Shown here: piece by piece, positions 52,187-61,716 of the stretch | Layout: each line of letters begins with the position of its first letter | Numbering within the stretch: the stretch's first letter is position 1 | DNA from: Haloarcula amylovorans | GTDB taxonomy: Archaea > Halobacteriota > Halobacteria > Halobacteriales > Haloarculaceae | NCBI RefSeq assembly: GCF_004681185.1 | Contig: NZ_SRIF01000002.1 | Coordinates: 725,994-789,993, forward strand | Direction: 5' to 3' | DNA length: 64,000 nt | The notes under the pieces: model-generated | What the model saw: the letters and a program-made list of their open reading frames with translations, nothing else | Databases searched by the model: none | Told to the model about the DNA's origin: nothing | Made by a program: the position numbers and the translations under genes

Positions 52187-52711
52187 ATGTACGCGGTCGT
52201 CGGGTGTAGCGAGTGTAGCGCGCTCTGGGTCGTCGAGGGCCGCCCGGAGACGACTCAGTGTCCCCGCTGTGGGAAACGACGCCAACACGCGAAACGCCGG
52301 AAGTTCGTCGAGACGGACGACGAGGCCCACGCCCGCGAGGTGCGTGCCTCGATGCTCGCCAACCGACAGGGCCACGGCGACGACTTCGCGGAACTGGACT
52401 CCTACGCCGAGATGGAACGGCAGGCCGACGAGTCGGGCATCGACGACGAGACGTATCTCGAAGCGTCGGGTCTCGACAGCGAGCGCGTCGCGGCGGCGGG
52501 CGAACGAGCCGAACAAGGGGCCACGAACGGGTCCAGCCGCAAGGAGACGGTGCTGTCGGCGCTGCGCGAACTGGACTCGCCGACCGAGGACGCAGTGGTG
52601 GCCTATGCCGAGGAACGCGAGGTTCCAGCCGACTACACCCGCGACGCGCTGGCGAAGCTCGTCCGAGCCGGTGCGGTCAGCGAGTCCCGCGGCACGTATC
52701 GACTGCTCTGA
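52187..52711 (+). CDS. Zinc-ribbon/HTH protein (DUF5817-like)
   Basis: 174 residues. N-terminal zinc ribbon with CSEC (7-10) and CPRCGKRRQH (25-34), an acidic middle, and a C-terminal winged-helix-like domain (SRKETVLSALRELDSPTEDA ... ALAKLVRAGAVSESRGTY). MYAVVGCSECSALWVVEGR is the conserved start of a haloarchaeal family I recall as DUF5817. Likely nucleic acid binding; role unknown. Divergent from the cupin gene. Confidence 0.85.
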   Translation: MYAVVGCSECSALWVVEGRPETTQCPRCGKRRQHAKRRKFVETDDEAHAREVRASMLANRQGHGDDFAELDSYAEMERQADESGIDDETYLEASGLDSERVAAAGERAEQGATNGSSRKETVLSALRELDSPTEDAVVAYAEEREVPADYTRDALAKLVRAGAVSESRGTYRLL

Positions 52712-52767
52712 GCGGCGGGAAGTGCAAGCAGACACACCTTCCGTCCGGAGACCGAACGCAGCGACGA

Positions 52768-53883
52768 ATGCAACTATCCGGCGTCGCGGCGACCGGCAAA
52801 CAGGTCGTGAGCGAGTTCACGGAGAAGAACGTGCCGTTCATGGCCGCCGGCATCGCCTACAACGCCTTCGTCTCGCTGGCCCCGCTGTTGGTCTTGCTTC
52901 TTATCGTGACCACGACGTTCGGGACCGGACTAGAAGACCGCATCGTCAGCGTCGCACAGTCCTCGCTGCCCGCGCCGATCGCCGACCTCGTCGAGCAGGT
53001 GTTCAGCGGCGAGGCGTCGTCGGCGGGAACCTCGCTCATCAGTCTTACCGTCCTGCTGTGGGGGTCGCTGAAGGTGTTCCGCGGTCTCGATACCGCGTTC
53101 TCGGAGATCTACGAGAGTACCGCCGACAGTTCGCTCGCCGATAGCCTGCGGGACGGGCTGGTCGTCTTCGTCTCGCTGGTCGTCGCCGTCGTCGGGACCG
53201 TCGCAGCGAGCGCCGTCTTCGCCGGACTCGCCGATAGCCTGCCGTTCGGTGGCTACGTGATGCCGCTGGTCCTCCTCGGAGGCCTCGTCGTCGCGTTCTT
53301 CCCGATGTACTACGTCTTCCCGGACGCGGACCTCTCCTGGCGACAGGTCCTTCCGGGCACCGTCGTCGCGGCGGTCGGGTGGGCGGTCTTCCAGTCGCTG
53401 TTTCAGGTCTACCTGAGCGTCAAGGGTGGCGGCACGACCAGCCTCTTCGGTGGCGTCCTGCTAATCGTGACGTGGCTCTATTTCTCCAGTATCGTCCTGC
53501 TGGCGGGAACGGTCATCAACTCGGTCATCAGTGGCCATTCGACGGGCAAGCCCGGCGGCGTCGGCGCGGGCGCATCGAAGTACACGACCGAGCGCGAGAC
53601 GACCCTGAGCCGCGGCGAACTCCGCCAGTATCTGGCCGACTTCCAGACCGAACTCGCTGGCGAGTACGAACCGAGCCGCGACGGTCCCGGGACCGACACG
53701 TCACCCTCCCATCCGTGGCCGCGCAATGACGTCGAACTGAAGGAGTACTCCTCCGTCGAGGGAGGCGAGGAGACGCGAACCGTCGTATTGCGCTGGCACC
53801 CCGGCGACGACGAGGGTGACGGATACGAGACGGACGACATGGATTCCGCCGACCGAACGTCGACGCCGACGACGAGTGACTGA
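52768..53883 (+). CDS. YihY/BrkB-family inner membrane protein
   Basis: 371 residues from ATG 52768 (MQLSGVAATGKQVVSEFTEK). N-terminal motif NVPFMAAGIAYNAFVSLAPL and six hydrophobic segments (to about residue 255) typify YihY/BrkB (once called RNase BN). A hydrophilic acidic tail follows. Start chosen over the longer frame from 52258, which overlaps the DUF5817 gene. Family function is unsettled (membrane transport suggested). Confidence 0.9.
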   Translation: MQLSGVAATGKQVVSEFTEKNVPFMAAGIAYNAFVSLAPLLVLLLIVTTTFGTGLEDRIVSVAQSSLPAPIADLVEQVFSGEASSAGTSLISLTVLLWGSLKVFRGLDTAFSEIYESTADSSLADSLRDGLVVFVSLVVAVVGTVAASAVFAGLADSLPFGGYVMPLVLLGGLVVAFFPMYYVFPDADLSWRQVLPGTVVAAVGWAVFQSLFQVYLSVKGGGTTSLFGGVLLIVTWLYFSSIVLLAGTVINSVISGHSTGKPGGVGAGASKYTTERETTLSRGELRQYLADFQTELAGEYEPSRDGPGTDTSPSHPWPRNDVELKEYSSVEGGEETRTVVLRWHPGDDEGDGYETDDMDSADRTSTPTTSD

Positions 53884-53912
53884 CTGACAACGACCGGGAA
53901 TCGACGCCGATC

Positions 53913-54041
53913 TCACACCCACCCGAGGGTCGTTCCGACGCCGACCAGCGCCGCAAGCGTCGTCACCGCCAACTTCAGGAGGTGCAGGAGTCGATGTGCG
54001 TGCGATACCGTCGACTCGGTGTCGTGCTGTTCGGGGAACAT
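53913..54041 (-). CDS. Small single-TM protein downstream of hmgA
   Basis: 42 residues: MFPEQHDTESTVSHAHRLLH followed by one hydrophobic helix (LLKLAVTTLAALVGVGTTLG) and WV, ending with TGA. It starts about 120 bases downstream of the hmgA stop on the same strand. Too short for firm support; evidence is the clean helix and coding-like composition. Confidence 0.45.
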   Translation of the reverse strand: MFPEQHDTESTVSHAHRLLHLLKLAVTTLAALVGVGTTLGWV

Positions 54042-54161
54042 GGTGGTGGCAGCGCCCGCGGGGGCCGCCCGTCGGGCGCTACAAGAATATTGCGCGTAGT
54101 TGGGGATAAATCGCAGCCACCCCCGCGGCGGAAGTGAAAGTGATGCGAGGAGCCGAGCGTG

Positions 54162-55379
54162 TCACCGGCCGAGTTCGGCGTGTGCAGAAGAGAGATGCCG
54201 CGAAGAGAGCGCCGCCAAAAGCGAGAGTTCGCCCGCCAGCGCGCCCGTGGCGATGACCTCGGCGAGGGCGTCAGCGTTACTGCCGGCGGGGTCGCCGCCG
54301 CCTGCATATCCCAACACGTCGAGCGCTTCGGCCTGCGTGGGAAGGCCTGTCCCACCGCCGACGGTGCCGACCTCCAGCGACGCGATGGTGACCGAGGCGT
54401 AGAGGCCGTCCTCACGGGCGTCGACGGTCGTGATGGCATTGCTCCCTTCGACGACCTGCGCGGCGTCCTGTCCCAGCGCGAGGAACGCCGCGGCGACGAC
54501 GTTGGCGGCGTGGGCGTTGAACCCCAGCGCGCCGGCCTTGGCCGACCCGACGAGGTTCTTGCGCGTGTTGGCCTCGACGATGGCCTCCGTGGTCGTATCG
54601 AGTCGCTCCTCGACCTGTTCGTGGGGGACGAGCACGTCGGCGGCGACGGTGCGGCCCCGACCCTCGATGGCGTTGATGGCGGCAGGTTTCTTATCGGAAC
54701 AGAGGTTGCCCGAGAGGGCGACGAGGTCCGCGGGCGTCTCGCTCTCGACGACGTCACAAGCGGCCTCGGTGGCGATGGTCGCCATGTTCATCCCCATCGC
54801 GTCTTTCGTGTCGTAGTTGAATCTGAGAAAGACGTTGTCGCCGACGACGTAGGGCGTCACGTCCTGCAGTTCGCCGTGACTGGTCGTCGATTCGGCGGCC
54901 TCGGCGAGGTCGTCGACATGTTCGCGGACCCATGCCGACACTTCGCCGGCTGCGGCCACGTCCTCAACGCGGAAGACGGGCGCGCGGGTCATCCCCGACT
55001 TCAGGACGCGAGCCGTCGCGCCGCCGGTCTTGCGAATGGTCGAGACGCCGCGGTTCACCGAGGCCAGCAGCGCGCCCTCCGTCGTCGCCATCGGCAGGTA
55101 GTGTTCGCCCTCGGCGGCTCCACCGTCGATGGGGAGTGGGCCGACGACGCCCATCGGAATCTGGGCCGCCCCGACCATATTTTCTATATTGGGTTCGGCG
55201 TCGGCGGCGTCGAAGGCGTACTCGCCGACCACGTCCAAACCCACGCCGGTTTCCTCGGCCAAGAGGTGTCGGCGGGCAGCGGCAGCGGTTTCGGCGTCGG
55301 TGTGCTCTTCGAGTTCGTAGAGGCGCAACTCGCCGTCGCGGACCCGCTCGGCGAGCGTCTCGGCGTCGGTGTCGGTCAT
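54162..55379 (-). CDS. hmgA: HMG-CoA reductase (class I)
   Basis: 405 residues. Reduces HMG-CoA to mevalonate with NADPH for archaeal isoprenoid lipids. Motifs: ENMVGAAQIPMGVVGPL, catalytic Glu in ATTEGALLAS, DAMGMNM, Lys in DKKPAAIN, NADP motif GTVGGGTGLPTQ and catalytic His in HLSSAHAELGR. Start at 55379 (MTDTDAETLAERV). Confidence 0.97.
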   Translation of the reverse strand: MTDTDAETLAERVRDGELRLYELEEHTDAETAAAARRHLLAEETGVGLDVVGEYAFDAADAEPNIENMVGAAQIPMGVVGPLPIDGGAAEGEHYLPMATTEGALLASVNRGVSTIRKTGGATARVLKSGMTRAPVFRVEDVAAAGEVSAWVREHVDDLAEAAESTTSHGELQDVTPYVVGDNVFLRFNYDTKDAMGMNMATIATEAACDVVESETPADLVALSGNLCSDKKPAAINAIEGRGRTVAADVLVPHEQVEERLDTTTEAIVEANTRKNLVGSAKAGALGFNAHAANVVAAAFLALGQDAAQVVEGSNAITTVDAREDGLYASVTIASLEVGTVGGGTGLPTQAEALDVLGYAGGGDPAGSNADALAEVIATGALAGELSLLAALSSRHLSSAHAELGR

Positions 55380-55487
55380 ACAGGGCGATAGCGGGCCGGG
55401 GTCCTAACAGTTGCTCTTGAACGCTGTCTGTGGATGGGCTGTTCGACGTATCGAGTTCGATAAGATGAACAAATACGGCTGATACCG

Positions 55488-57140
55488 CTACTCCTGTCGC
55501 TGGAGCGCGTACTCGTCGGCGGGACAGCGATAGCGGGCGAGCAGACGGCGGTCGGCGTCCGCCGAGTCGTCGGTCTTGTCGACGGCGTAGGCGCTGTACG
55601 TGCAGTCTTCGGGGGTGAACTCGACCGTGGCGTATCCCCAGTCGTGGCTGTCGAAAAAGTCGACGTGAGGATTGAACTGCTGGACGTAGGCCTGCAGCAA
55701 CTCCCGAATCCCATTCTCGTCGGGCAATTCCAGCAATTCCTTCAGATTCTGGCTGGTCACGGCGGGGGTCATGAACTCGACGCCGTAGCGGCGGTCCTCT
55801 CCCTCGATGTACCCCGCGAGCGCGGTGTGCATATCGCCGGTGAGCGCCACGAACGAACTGTCGCCCGCAGCCGCTCGCCGGAGAATCAGGTCGCGTTCGG
55901 CCGCGAAGGCATCCCACGCGTCGGCGTTTTGCAGCGCCGCCCCGCCCAAATCGAGGTCGAACTCCATCGCCAGCACCTCGTTGGCCCACGCGGTCCACGT
56001 CGCGTCGCTTTCGGTCAGCCTACCGGTGAACCACTCTCGCTGTGTCTCGCCGAGCATCGTCTCGGTAATCTTGTCGCCGGCCGACCCGATCTTCGCATCG
56101 AACTGCGCGCCGTCGGCCGGGGCGGTGCGGTAGAGTCGCTCGTCGGTCACTAGCAACTCCAGGAGATCGCCGAACCGGAAGCCACGCCACAGTTCGAGCT
56201 GGTCCAGCAGCGAGTCGGCGTCGGCGTCGTAGAGGACGCGCGTCGGCGTGTACTCCCACCACGCCCGGATACCGTCGGCGAACAGTCGGGTCATGAACTC
56301 GGGGTCGTCGTTTCGCGGGTGGTCGCCGTCGCCGGCGTAGGGCCGGCCTTCCTCGTAGTCCCAGTAGCGGTTGTTCACTATCTCGTGGTCGTCCCACGTC
56401 TGGAGGATGGGGTGGGCGGCGAGCGCTTCCCGCAGGAATCGGTCGGTGCGGTAGGTCCGGTGGAGGTAGCGGAAATCGTCGAGCCCCATCACGACGCCCT
56501 CGCCGCTGGGCAGGGAGAGCGAGCGCCCGTCGTAGGCGCTGCCGCCGCCGTGTTCGTAGATGAAGTCGCCGAGGTGGACGATGTAGTCCACGTCGGTCTG
56601 TGCGATATGGTGGTACGCCCCGTAGTAGCCGTTGCGGTAGTCCTGACAGGTTACCAGCGCGAACGCGACCCGGTCGGGGCTGGCGTCGGGCGCGGGGAGC
56701 GTGCAACACCGACCGACGGGGCTGCTCGCGCCACCGTAGGCGAAGCGATAGTAGTAGCTCCGGTCGGCGTCGAGTTCGCCGTCCAGATCGACTTTCACCG
56801 TGTTGTCGTGTCCGGCGACGCGGGCTGCGGGGACGCGCCACGACCCGACGTGATCGGTGAGTCCCTCGTCGCGAGCGACGGTCACGGTGAGCGCTGTCCC
56901 CTCGCGGTAGGCATCTGGAGCGATGCGCGTCCAGAGGACGGCTCCCGTCGGCGTCGGGTCGCCGCTGGCGACTCCCTGTGGGAAGACGTCGTCGTCGGAC
57001 GACTCGACGGCGGGTAGATCCGTCGCGTTCAGGTCCGCGACGCTGTGTGCGCGGGCGACCGTCGAACCGGGAAGTGCGGCCGCGAGCGCCGCTGCGAGGA
57101 CCGCCCGCCGACTCGTGCCGGTCGCGTTTGGATCAGCCAT
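55488..57140 (-). CDS. Alkaline phosphatase D-type (PhoD) exported enzyme
   Basis: 550 residues. Tat motif SRRAVLAAALAAALPG at the N-terminus without a lipobox, so likely released or wall-associated. PhoD family pattern: PQGVASGDPTPTGAVLWTRI, FALVTCQDYRNGYYGAYHHI, IVHLGDFIYEHGG and ILQTWDDHEIVNN, plus FVALTGDMHTALAG. These give the calcium/iron phosphodiesterase site. Start 57140 (MADPNATGTSRRAV) chosen over a GTG eight codons upstream. Divergent from nadA. Confidence 0.93.
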   Translation of the reverse strand: MADPNATGTSRRAVLAAALAAALPGSTVARAHSVADLNATDLPAVESSDDDVFPQGVASGDPTPTGAVLWTRIAPDAYREGTALTVTVARDEGLTDHVGSWRVPAARVAGHDNTVKVDLDGELDADRSYYYRFAYGGASSPVGRCCTLPAPDASPDRVAFALVTCQDYRNGYYGAYHHIAQTDVDYIVHLGDFIYEHGGGSAYDGRSLSLPSGEGVVMGLDDFRYLHRTYRTDRFLREALAAHPILQTWDDHEIVNNRYWDYEEGRPYAGDGDHPRNDDPEFMTRLFADGIRAWWEYTPTRVLYDADADSLLDQLELWRGFRFGDLLELLVTDERLYRTAPADGAQFDAKIGSAGDKITETMLGETQREWFTGRLTESDATWTAWANEVLAMEFDLDLGGAALQNADAWDAFAAERDLILRRAAAGDSSFVALTGDMHTALAGYIEGEDRRYGVEFMTPAVTSQNLKELLELPDENGIRELLQAYVQQFNPHVDFFDSHDWGYATVEFTPEDCTYSAYAVDKTDDSADADRRLLARYRCPADEYALQRQE

Positions 57141-57331
57141 ACCCGCCGAACGGCCGAGAGTCACTAAGTAATCCGAAGAATAGCGGGGACCGAATCGCGC
57201 TAAGATTGGCTTATCGACTCCGTTTCGACCGGTTCTGGAATTCAGAGGGTTCTGTGCCTATTGACACCGCTCATATTTCGACAAGTCGGAGCTTCGTTGC
57301 TATATACTCGACACCAGACATTGTTGAAGGC

Positions 57332-57345
57332 AAAATTTTTTCAAT
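57332..57345 (+). promoter_or_regulatory. AT-rich promoter element for the nad operon
   Basis: AAAATTTTTTCAAT about 50-63 bases before the nadA ATG; a second TATA-like CTATATAC lies at 57299-57306. Either could be the TATA of the nadABC operon. Confidence 0.45.
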
Positions 57346-57394
57346 ATGGGGGAGCGAACTCGAAGTACCGAAAGGACGGTTCACTGTGCCCCAA

Positions 57395-58516
57395 ATGGAA
57401 ACAGCTGAGTTCGAAACCGACCTCAGTCTCTTCAAGTACGACAACCTCGAACAGTTGCCCCCGGCGTACCGGGAGCTAGAGGCGGACGAACGGACCGAGC
57501 GCATCGAGGGGGCGCTCGAAACACTCGGCGACGACGTGGTCATCCTCGGCCACAACTACCAGCGGCGAGAAATCGTCGAACACGCCGACTTCATCGGCGA
57601 CTCCTACCAACTCTCCGTCGAGGCCGCAGAGAGCGACGCGGACTACGTCATTTTCGGCGGCGTGACGTTCATGGCCGAGTCCGCCGACATCATTACCGAC
57701 GACGACCAGAGCGTGATTCTGCCCTCGATGGAGGCGTCCTGTCCGATGGCGGGGATGGCCGAAGCCCTGCAGGTCGACGCCGCGTGGGCGGAACTCACCG
57801 CCGAGACGGACGAGACCATCATCCCCATCACGTACATGAACAGCTACGCCGACCTGAAGGCGTTCTGTGCCGAACAGGGCGGGCTGGTCTGTACGTCCTC
57901 GAACGCGCACGAGGCCTTCGAGTACGCCTTCGAGAAGGGCGATAAAGTCCTCTTCCTGCCGGATAAACACCTCGGGGAGAACACCGCCCACCGACTCGGC
58001 ATCGAAGACGAGACGGTCGAGTGGGACCCGTGGGACCCAGCGGGGACCGACGCCGCCGCAGCGGTCGAGAACGACGTCATCCTCTGGGAGGGGTACTGTC
58101 AGGTCCACGAACGCTTCAGCGCGGACCACATCGCGCAAGTTCGGGCCGACGACCCCGACGCGAACATCATCGTCCACCCCGAGTGTCGCCGCGAGGTCGT
58201 CGAGGCCGCCGACGTGGTGGGTTCGACGGCGACCATCTGCGAGACAGTCGCCGAAGCCGACCCCGGCGAGACGTGGGCCATCGGCACCGAAATTCACCTC
58301 ACCCAGCACCTGAAGCGCTGGCACCCCGAGGTCGACGTGATTCCCCTCTGTGGCGACGCCTGCATGGACTGCAACGCGATGCGCCAGATCGACCCGAACT
58401 ACCTCACCTGGGTGCTCGAAGAACTCGTCGCGGGCCGCGAGCGCAACGTCATCGAAGTCGCCCCCGAGGAGAAGGAACTGGCACAGGTCGCACTCGACCG
58501 GATGCTGGAGATATAA
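57395..58516 (+). CDS. nadA: Quinolinate synthase
   Basis: 373 residues from ATG 57395 (METAEFETDLSLFKYDN); a GTG three codons upstream (57386) is also possible. Condenses iminoaspartate with dihydroxyacetone phosphate using a 4Fe-4S cluster. Three cluster-type cysteines: VCTSSNA, HPECRRE and CGDACMDC. ILGHNYQRREIVEHADFIGD is the family signature. First gene of nadA-nadB-nadC; stop is two bases before nadB. Confidence 0.96.
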   Translation: METAEFETDLSLFKYDNLEQLPPAYRELEADERTERIEGALETLGDDVVILGHNYQRREIVEHADFIGDSYQLSVEAAESDADYVIFGGVTFMAESADIITDDDQSVILPSMEASCPMAGMAEALQVDAAWAELTAETDETIIPITYMNSYADLKAFCAEQGGLVCTSSNAHEAFEYAFEKGDKVLFLPDKHLGENTAHRLGIEDETVEWDPWDPAGTDAAAAVENDVILWEGYCQVHERFSADHIAQVRADDPDANIIVHPECRREVVEAADVVGSTATICETVAEADPGETWAIGTEIHLTQHLKRWHPEVDVIPLCGDACMDCNAMRQIDPNYLTWVLEELVAGRERNVIEVAPEEKELAQVALDRMLEI

Positions 58517-58518
58517 CC

Positions 58519-60066
58519 ATGCCCGCACAGGAAATGTCGGACGTGCTCGTCGTGGGCTCCGGCATCGCCGGGCTCGCGGCGGCGCTAGGGGCTGCTCGGG
58601 AGGGAAGCAACGTCACCCTCGCCACGAAAGCCACCCGCCCCGAGGGGGCGTCTTCGTGGTGGGCGCAGGGCGGCATCGCCGTCTCGCGGGACGACCCGGA
58701 ACAGTTCAAAGCGGACATCCTCGCGGCCAGCGACGGTACCGCAGACCCCGCCGCCGTCGACGTCCTCGTGGAGAACGCCAACGAGGCCGTCGAGGACGTG
58801 CTGTTCGATACACTCGCAGTCGAATTCGATCAGAATGGCGACGGCCCGGACTACACTCGCGAGGCCGCTCACAGCGAGGACCGCATCCTCCACGTCGACG
58901 CGGCGACGGGGAAACACATCCACGTCCCGTTCCTGAACTATCTGGACGCTCACGAAAGTGTCGAGATTCTGGACGACACCGCCGCGCTGGAACTGATTCG
59001 TCACGAGGGTCGCATCCACGGCGCGATGCTCGAATCCGACGGCGAGGTCGCGCCGCACTACGCCGGGAGCGTCGTCCTCGCTACGGGTGGTATCGGCGAA
59101 CTGTACGGCCGGACGACGAACCCCGACGACGCCACCGGCGACGGCATCGCGATGGCCGCACTCGCCGGGGCCGACGTCGAAGACATGGAGTACGTGCAGT
59201 TCCACCCGACGGTTTGTATTCCGGACGAGTCGCGTGGCGACTCGACGGCAGGCGGTGTAACCGCCGACGCGGACGGTGACGTCTTCCTCGTCAGCGAGGC
59301 CGTTCGCGGTGAGGGGGGCTTACTCCGCAACGGTGGCGGCGAGCGGTTCATGCCCGACTATCACGCCGACGCGGAACTCGCGCCCCGCGACGTGGTCGCC
59401 CGCGCCGTGAAGGCCGAACGCGAAGCCACTGGCGAGGTCACACTCGACGTCTCGCCGCTCGACTTCGCCGCCGAGTTCCCCGGCCTCGCAGAACGCTGTG
59501 CGGACCACGGCGTCGACTGGGAAAGTGGGATTCCGGTCGCGCCCGCCGAGCACTTCCTCTGTGGCGGCGTCGCGGTCGACGAGTACGGCCGGACGACGCT
59601 CGATCGGTTGTACGCTGTCGGGGAGTGTTCCCGAACCGGCGTCCACGGCGCGAACCGCCTCGCCTCGACCTCGCTGCTCGAAGGGCTTGTCTGGGGTCTG
59701 CGCGCCGGTGAGGACGCCGCTGGCCGCGACGTCGGGCGAATCGACGCGCCGGACCTATTGGATCGGGACCCGGACCTCCCCGAGAAGTTCGCTCGCGATA
59801 AGTTCCACCGCCTCCGTCGCGTGATGGACGAGCAGTTGGGCGTCGAGCGGGACCTCGACGACCTCGGCCGCGCGATGGCGGTCCTTCGTCGTCTCAAGGG
59901 CGAGGTGGACGCGTACGTCCGCACTCGAACGTCCCGGTCGCTGTACGAACTGCGCCACGCCAGCGTGACCGCGCTGCTGGTCGCGCGCCACGCCGCCGAG
60001 AACGACCGGAGCGTCGGTACACACAACCTCGTCACAGAGCCGGCGGAACCGCCGGCCGACGACTGA
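58519..60066 (+). CDS. nadB: L-aspartate oxidase
   Basis: 515 residues from ATG 58519 (MPAQEMSDVLVVGSGIAGLA). FAD motif GSGIAGLAAALGAAREG; substrate-site segments SSWWAQGGIAVS, THVxG-like HFLCGGVAVDEYGRTTLD and ECSRTGVHGANRLASTSLLE. Makes iminoaspartate for NadA. Frame upstream (58021) lies inside nadA. Overlaps nadC by one base (TGATG). Confidence 0.96.
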   Translation: MPAQEMSDVLVVGSGIAGLAAALGAAREGSNVTLATKATRPEGASSWWAQGGIAVSRDDPEQFKADILAASDGTADPAAVDVLVENANEAVEDVLFDTLAVEFDQNGDGPDYTREAAHSEDRILHVDAATGKHIHVPFLNYLDAHESVEILDDTAALELIRHEGRIHGAMLESDGEVAPHYAGSVVLATGGIGELYGRTTNPDDATGDGIAMAALAGADVEDMEYVQFHPTVCIPDESRGDSTAGGVTADADGDVFLVSEAVRGEGGLLRNGGGERFMPDYHADAELAPRDVVARAVKAEREATGEVTLDVSPLDFAAEFPGLAERCADHGVDWESGIPVAPAEHFLCGGVAVDEYGRTTLDRLYAVGECSRTGVHGANRLASTSLLEGLVWGLRAGEDAAGRDVGRIDAPDLLDRDPDLPEKFARDKFHRLRRVMDEQLGVERDLDDLGRAMAVLRRLKGEVDAYVRTRTSRSLYELRHASVTALLVARHAAENDRSVGTHNLVTEPAEPPADD

Positions 60067-60881
60067 TGCTCACCAACGGCGACGTAGAGCGGTGGCTCCG
60101 CGAAGACGTGGGTCACCACGACGTGACGAATCAGGTACCGGGTGACACAGAGGGCCGTCTCGTCGCCAAGGAAGACGGCGTGGTCGCGGGACTGGACGCC
60201 GCACGAGCGGTGTTCGAATATCTCGATTGCGAGGTGCGTCTTCCGAGCGAAGACGGCGACCGAATCGAGTCGGGAGACATGGTCCTCCGCGTTGAGGGAC
60301 CGGCCCGCGAGATACTGCGCGGCGAACGGGTTGCGGTCAACCTCGCTGGCCACGCGTCGGGCATCGCCACGAAGGCCCGGAGAGCAGTTGAGGCCGCCCG
60401 GACAATCGCCGACGGCGTCCGTATCGCCGCTACCCGCAAGACGACGCCCGGCCTGCGCGGTATCGAGAAGCGCGCCGTCGCCGCGGCCGGCGGGGATACC
60501 CACCGGCTGGACCTCTCACACATGGTGATGGTCAAGGACAATCACGTCGCGGAGATGGGGCTCGAAGGTGCCATCTCGCACTTTCGCGAACGAGCGTCGT
60601 TCGCCACGCAACTCGACGTGGAGGTCGAATCACCCGAGGACGCCCCGAGAGCGGCCGAGGCTGGCGCGGATATCGTCCTACTGGACAATATGACGCCCAC
60701 GGAGACTGAGCGTGCGGTCGAACTCGTGACAGCTGCCGACGGTGAGGCGCTCACCGAGGCCAGCGGCGGCATCACTGTCGCCGACGTGCCCGATTACGCT
60801 GTGACGGGCGTCGACGTGATCTCGATGGGAGCGTTGACGCACTCCGCGCCGACGCTCGACCTCTCCTTTCGAACCGGGTGA
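60066..60881 (+). CDS. nadC: Quinolinate phosphoribosyltransferase
   Basis: 271 residues. Makes nicotinate mononucleotide from quinolinate and PRPP. Motifs: RKTTPGLRGIEKRAV (Arg/Lys PRPP site), HRLDLSHMVMVKDNHVAEMG, DVEVESPEDAPRAAEAGADI and LTEASGGIT. Start TGATG-overlaps nadB, so the operon is coupled. Confidence 0.97.
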   Translation: MLTNGDVERWLREDVGHHDVTNQVPGDTEGRLVAKEDGVVAGLDAARAVFEYLDCEVRLPSEDGDRIESGDMVLRVEGPAREILRGERVAVNLAGHASGIATKARRAVEAARTIADGVRIAATRKTTPGLRGIEKRAVAAAGGDTHRLDLSHMVMVKDNHVAEMGLEGAISHFRERASFATQLDVEVESPEDAPRAAEAGADIVLLDNMTPTETERAVELVTAADGEALTEASGGITVADVPDYAVTGVDVISMGALTHSAPTLDLSFRTG

Positions 60882-60920
60882 GCGAGCCGCTTTTCCGCCG
60901 CACGCTCTCATCCACTGTTG

Positions 60921-61610
60921 ATGTCCGACGACGTGCGAACCTGCGACGACCACGGTTTCTTCGAAGGAAAGAGGTGCCCGGCCTGCGGATCTGAGGGACG
61001 GCACGTCCTCGACGGTGAGCGACGCCGCCGCCTCTCGAAATTTGTCTCCGGTGCGCTTCGACACTTTCCCGAAGACGCGGGCCTCGAACTGGACGCGGCG
61101 GGATGGACCTCGTTCGCTGAACTCACTACTGCCGTCGAAGGTAAGTATGGGTGGGCCAATCGAGAGACGCTCGCAGCGGTGGTTGCGACCGACCCGAAAG
61201 GCCGGTTCGAGCGCACCGGCGGCGAGGGCGCACAGGGAGACGAAGACGCACAGGCAGGTGGCGACGGTTCCGACCGGATTCGCGCGGCGTACGGCCACTC
61301 CGTCGCCGTGGCCCTCGACGCGACGGACGACCCGGTGCCGGCGACCCTGTACCACGGGACGGCACCGCGGAACCTCGACGCGATCCTCGACGAGGGGCTG
61401 AAGCCGATGAACCGCCAGCAGGTTCACCTCTCGGAGAGCATCGAGGACGCGCTCGAAGTCGGCCGCCGTCACGCCGACGACCCGGTCGTGTTGGCTGTCG
61501 ACGCCGCCGCGATGCAGGCCGACGGCCACAGCATTACTCGTCGCGGCCGGGCGACGTACACCACCGACCGCGTCTCCCCCCGGTATCTCTCTCGCCGGGA
61601 CGGTGACTGA
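60921..61610 (+). CDS. kptA: RNA 2'-phosphotransferase (Tpt1/KptA)
   Basis: 229 residues. Removes a 2'-phosphate from RNA using NAD. Begins with a zinc-knuckle-like CDDHGFFEGKRCPACG (Cys8, His11, Cys19, Cys22), then the KptA core: LSKFVSGALRH, YGHSVAVALDA, LYHGTAPRNLDAILDEG, RQQVHLSESI and RRGRATYTTDRVSPRYL. A Gly/Asp-rich insert (about 101-119) enlarges it beyond the common 180-190 residues. A TTG (60918) lies just before; ATG 60921 preferred. 39 bases after nadC, so possibly in the same transcript. Confidence 0.93.
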   Translation: MSDDVRTCDDHGFFEGKRCPACGSEGRHVLDGERRRRLSKFVSGALRHFPEDAGLELDAAGWTSFAELTTAVEGKYGWANRETLAAVVATDPKGRFERTGGEGAQGDEDAQAGGDGSDRIRAAYGHSVAVALDATDDPVPATLYHGTAPRNLDAILDEGLKPMNRQQVHLSESIEDALEVGRRHADDPVVLAVDAAAMQADGHSITRRGRATYTTDRVSPRYLSRRDGD

Positions 61611-61716
61611 TGGGGGAGCAGATACCGGCAGGGATGGTATCATATCCCCACGTTTCTTGTGAGATTCCGTCTCAGTAGCAGACGAACTCGGGTCCACGAA
61701 CGGATTCGGCTACAGG

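Noticed and set aside
54159..55391. A 410-codon plus-strand frame
   Set aside because: Antisense shadow of hmgA; Arg/Gly/Val-rich with no family signal.
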